Positions 62,333 through 64,000 of a stretch of 64,000 bases of DNA are shown piece after piece. A model generated the notes under the pieces. That model was given only the letters and a program-made list of their open reading frames with translations, was not told the DNA's origin and did not search any database. The position numbers were made by a program, and so were the translations under genes. Source of the stretch: M3007 sp964621185 (GTDB taxonomy: Bacteria > Bacteroidota > Bacteroidia > Chitinophagales > Saprospiraceae). The stretch covers positions 46,115 through 110,114 of the forward strand of contig CAZULM010000014.1 in NCBI GenBank assembly GCA_964621185.1, in the 5' to 3' direction. Each line of letters starts with the position of its first letter. Within the stretch, counting starts at the first letter, position 1.

Positions 62333-62749
62333 TTATACCTTTTCTAAAGGGAAATAAATGCCTCCCAAATGATCAAAGTCCCCATCTGTCGTAACCAGCG
62401 TGGATTCGGTCACTTTTGCCGTTGCCGCTATCCAAAGGTCATTTTTTCCCATGCTTTGACCTTTGGAAAAACAGTCAATTTCTACATAAGCATCCAGAAG
62501 TTCTGGCGCTCCGAAGCTTACGTCAACAACAAACAGGGTCTGTTTAATAAATGCGCTCAATTGCGCTGTTTTATTTTCGCCCCAGCCATTGCGCTTGGCC
62601 AAAACTTGAATTTCGCCGACCGTCACCACCGAAACAATGAGTTGAACATCGTCCGCTGTCAGCCTCAAGCGACTTTCAGCATTTAGATATTGGGGGCTTT
62701 GGCGAATGTAGGCCAGAACAATGTTTGTATCCAACACAAACTTTCTCAT
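62333..62749 (-). CDS. PIN-domain protein (VapC-like toxin candidate)
   Basis: A 138-residue PIN domain. The acidic residues of the active site are visible: Asp7 in VLDTN, Glu46 in TVGEIQVLAK, Asp104 in GKNDLWIAAT, and Asp122 in VTTDGDFDHLGG. PIN proteins are magnesium-dependent ribonucleases, usually the toxin of VapBC pairs. Here the ATG overlaps the stop of the upstream gene at 62746-63681 (ATGA), so they are translationally coupled, but that partner is far larger than a VapB antitoxin. The length fits a single VapC. Confidence 0.92.
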   Translation of the reverse strand: MRKFVLDTNIVLAYIRQSPQYLNAESRLRLTADDVQLIVSVVTVGEIQVLAKRNGWGENKTAQLSAFIKQTLFVVDVSFGAPELLDAYVEIDCFSKGQSMGKNDLWIAATAKVTESTLVTTDGDFDHLGGIYFPLEKV

Positions 62750-63681
62750 TCTGTCAGCATTTTAAGGTCGTTTTCATAGTCACCCTCCGCATCGGCCAGG
62801 ATACCGATGAATTGACTGAGTTGATTGCCCGTTAATTTCCGCGCGGCTGCTTGACGCTCCAATTGTTGCGCAACAGTTTCACGAACAATAGGGCGCGAAA
62901 AATAGGCATCCCCGCTCTCTGCCAACGAGACTTTACTAATCTCAACAAACGCCATTTGACCACTTGGCCTGAAATGCGCTGTACCTCGAATGGTTACCTT
63001 TTTGCCCCAGAAACCCGCCATCTCACTGGTTGATACCGATTCTCCCAAAAAGCCTGTGATTGGTCTGCCCTGGTCAGGAAGAAACGTCACTTTGGCTTTT
63101 GAAAATTTCAATTCTTCAACAATGCCGGAAATAACTACCGACTGAGGGTCGGGTGTTTTTTCTTCAATGGTTTTTAAATGGTTGAAATCAGCTATTTGCA
63201 ACTTCAGATCGGGTAGGCTGCCACGGTTGCTGAATTGAATGGTTTGCAGATCGTTGACCAATACTTTTTTGAAATTTTGAAGGTCTTTGAGTAAATGTTT
63301 GTCCAGCATTTCACCCGTACTAGCAGGATTGAGCGCATCCTGGAAAGTTTCCATGACCAAGGAAATAGGTGTTTCATCAGGAAGCCTTTCTAAAATAGCT
63401 TGCTGAAAAAGACTGCCTTGCACGTTGCGCAGGGTACTTCGGAACGGTTGGCATTCGAGGTGTAAAACCGTACTTCCCTCACTCAGACCACGCAGCCGTA
63501 TTTTCAGCGCCCGGGCAATTTGTTCCGTTTCACGCCCTCTTTTATAAGATGCCCCGAACATTCGCATTTGAAGCGCTCCTTTGGATATATCACGAAGGTA
63601 TTGGGCAATGACTTCCAAGCGATCAAGGTCAATTGCCCCGTCGTCGAATGGTGTGCCGGAAAGTTTTATTTCGTATTCCAT
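62746..63681 (-). CDS. Unusual 311-residue partner of the PIN gene (possible antitoxin)
   Basis: A cytoplasmic protein with no signal peptide. The N-terminal ~165 residues are helical/alpha-beta without a match I know. Residues ~185-265 read as an OB-fold-like beta barrel (VVISGIVEELKFSKAKVTFLPDQG ... FWGKKVTIRGTAHFRPSGQMAFVEISKVSL). The C-terminus (about 275-311) is helical and acidic (QLERQAAARKLTGNQLSQFIGILADAEGDYENDLKML), which resembles the C-terminal tail by which VapB-type antitoxins embrace their toxin. Its stop overlaps the PIN start. Role as antitoxin or nucleic-acid-binding partner is inferred from coupling only. The -7 box TAACTTTG lies just upstream. Confidence 0.8.
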   Translation of the reverse strand: MEYEIKLSGTPFDDGAIDLDRLEVIAQYLRDISKGALQMRMFGASYKRGRETEQIARALKIRLRGLSEGSTVLHLECQPFRSTLRNVQGSLFQQAILERLPDETPISLVMETFQDALNPASTGEMLDKHLLKDLQNFKKVLVNDLQTIQFSNRGSLPDLKLQIADFNHLKTIEEKTPDPQSVVISGIVEELKFSKAKVTFLPDQGRPITGFLGESVSTSEMAGFWGKKVTIRGTAHFRPSGQMAFVEISKVSLAESGDAYFSRPIVRETVAQQLERQAAARKLTGNQLSQFIGILADAEGDYENDLKMLTE

Positions 63682-63718
63682 GAGTGCAATGTTGTTTGTA
63701 AAAAAGGCCCTGAGCTTG

Positions 63719-63726
63719 CAAAGTTA
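63719..63726 (-). promoter_or_regulatory. -7 box for the PIN operon
   Basis: On the minus strand the sequence reads TAACTTTG, an exact TAnnTTTG, 37 bases before the ATG at 63681. No good -33 element at 19-20 bases was found. Confidence 0.5.
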
Positions 63727-63755
63727 AGGGTTTTCAGGTTTCATTATCCTGTGGA

Positions 63756-63911
63756 ATGACTTATTGTTGGGCTTGGTTTGAGGTCAATTCAATTTCCACC
63801 GTCTCCACGCTCAACCGTATCACCGAGATCGAACAATTCAGAAAACAGCTCGATTTCCTCGCTCAATTACCCTTTCAAAAAAAATGTTACTGCTACGAAA
63901 TTTGCTCATAA
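63756..63911 (+). CDS. Possible small protein, 51 aa
   Basis: An ATG at 63756 opens 51 codons to TAA at 63909-63911. The translation starts MTYCWAWFEVNSISTVSTL and continues with the helical RITEIEQFRKQLDFLAQLPF, then a Cys/Lys/Tyr-rich tail. The helix-like stretch is more protein-like than random DNA, but it may be the remnant of a longer gene. It fills the space between the divergent PIN operon and the gene at the window end. Confidence 0.35.
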   Translation: MTYCWAWFEVNSISTVSTLNRITEIEQFRKQLDFLAQLPFQKKCYCYEICS

Positions 63912-63932
63912 AGTCAGAGAATCAAATCTGGC

Positions 63933-63940
63933 TACATTTG
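63933..63940 (+). promoter_or_regulatory. -7 box for the terminal gene
   Basis: TACATTTG is an exact TAnnTTTG, 29 bases before the ATG at 63970. The -33 half is not clear. Confidence 0.45.
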
Positions 63941-63969
63941 AGGCATATCTAAAATAAAACTTTTTAACT

Positions 63970-64000
63970 ATGCCTCACAACAAAGATCTTCAGAAAAAAC
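63970..64000 (+). CDS. Start of a gene that leaves the window
   Basis: ATG at 63970 followed by codons for PHNKDLQKK up to the window edge, in good position after a -7 box and an AT-rich leader. Only ten codons are visible, so nothing can be said about the product. Confidence 0.5.
   Translation, partial: MPHNKDLQKK

Noticed and set aside
62333..63681. Ordinary VapBC pair
   Set aside because: The partner is 311 residues without a ribbon-helix-helix or AbrB domain visible, so the standard label would mislead.

Overview
The window looks like a draft chromosome contig from a Bacteroidota bacterium, most likely of the Saprospirales type (inference). The evidence is a SusC/SusD pair, type IX secretion (T9SS) cargo with both type A and type B C-terminal sorting domains, PorP/SprF and PorE-like partners, Bacteroidota-style promoters (TTTG, about 19-22 bases, TAnnTTTG), and base composition near or above 50% GC, which is high for the phylum. 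One run of 100 N at 46787-46886 marks a scaffold join inside a repetitive gene.

Layout. 1-3021: two tandem paralogous secreted proteins of unknown function; the first runs off the window. 3647-3771: promoter and tRNA-Leu(TAA). 3782-6745: a TonB-dependent receptor under a TPP riboswitch, preceded by a NadR-like P-loop kinase. 6788-7369: a conserved hypothetical, followed by a 14-copy heptamer array. 7558-9553: aguA-aguB, agmatine to putrescine. 9923-26315: a surface-nutrient locus with SusC, SusD, a type B T9SS protein on the other strand, two very large FG-GAP/UnbV lipoproteins and a secreted vanadium-haloperoxidase/PAP2-like enzyme. 26481-30350: a succinate dehydrogenase operon sdhC-sdhA-sdhB of the mycobacterial Sdh1 type plus a TPR-like protein. 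30352-33398 (minus): CBS-pair protein, ProC, and a clan GH-A-like lipoprotein. 33521-40717: a miniature and a giant type B T9SS protein sharing the same tail module. 40779-44245: ccmB, ccmC, ccmD and glutamate dehydrogenase. 44570-45049: an Lrp/AsnC regulator. 45130-54212 (minus): a three-gene T9SS type B export cassette (PorP/SprF, PorE-like OmpA protein, giant SprB/PKD-repeat adhesin containing the gap). 54627-57020: MutS2. 57233-59116: an Omp28-like type A T9SS cargo. 59306-60406: lpxB. 60575-63681: two hypothetical proteins, then a PIN-domain toxin candidate translationally coupled to an unusual 311-residue partner. A last gene begins at 63970 and leaves the window.

How the parts fit. Much of the window serves the cell surface: import across the outer membrane (thiamin-type receptor, SusCD), surface display (five T9SS cargo proteins of moderate to giant size plus two dedicated outer-membrane partners) and lipid A synthesis. 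Housekeeping genes (sdh, ccm, gdh, proC, aguAB, mutS2, lpxB) sit between these. The most notable points are the self-contained type B export cassette with a recently duplicated GC-rich module, the SusCD/UnbV/haloperoxidase locus, the Sdh1-type complex with Cys/His residues in its membrane anchor, and the PIN protein with a large, probably OB-fold-containing partner.
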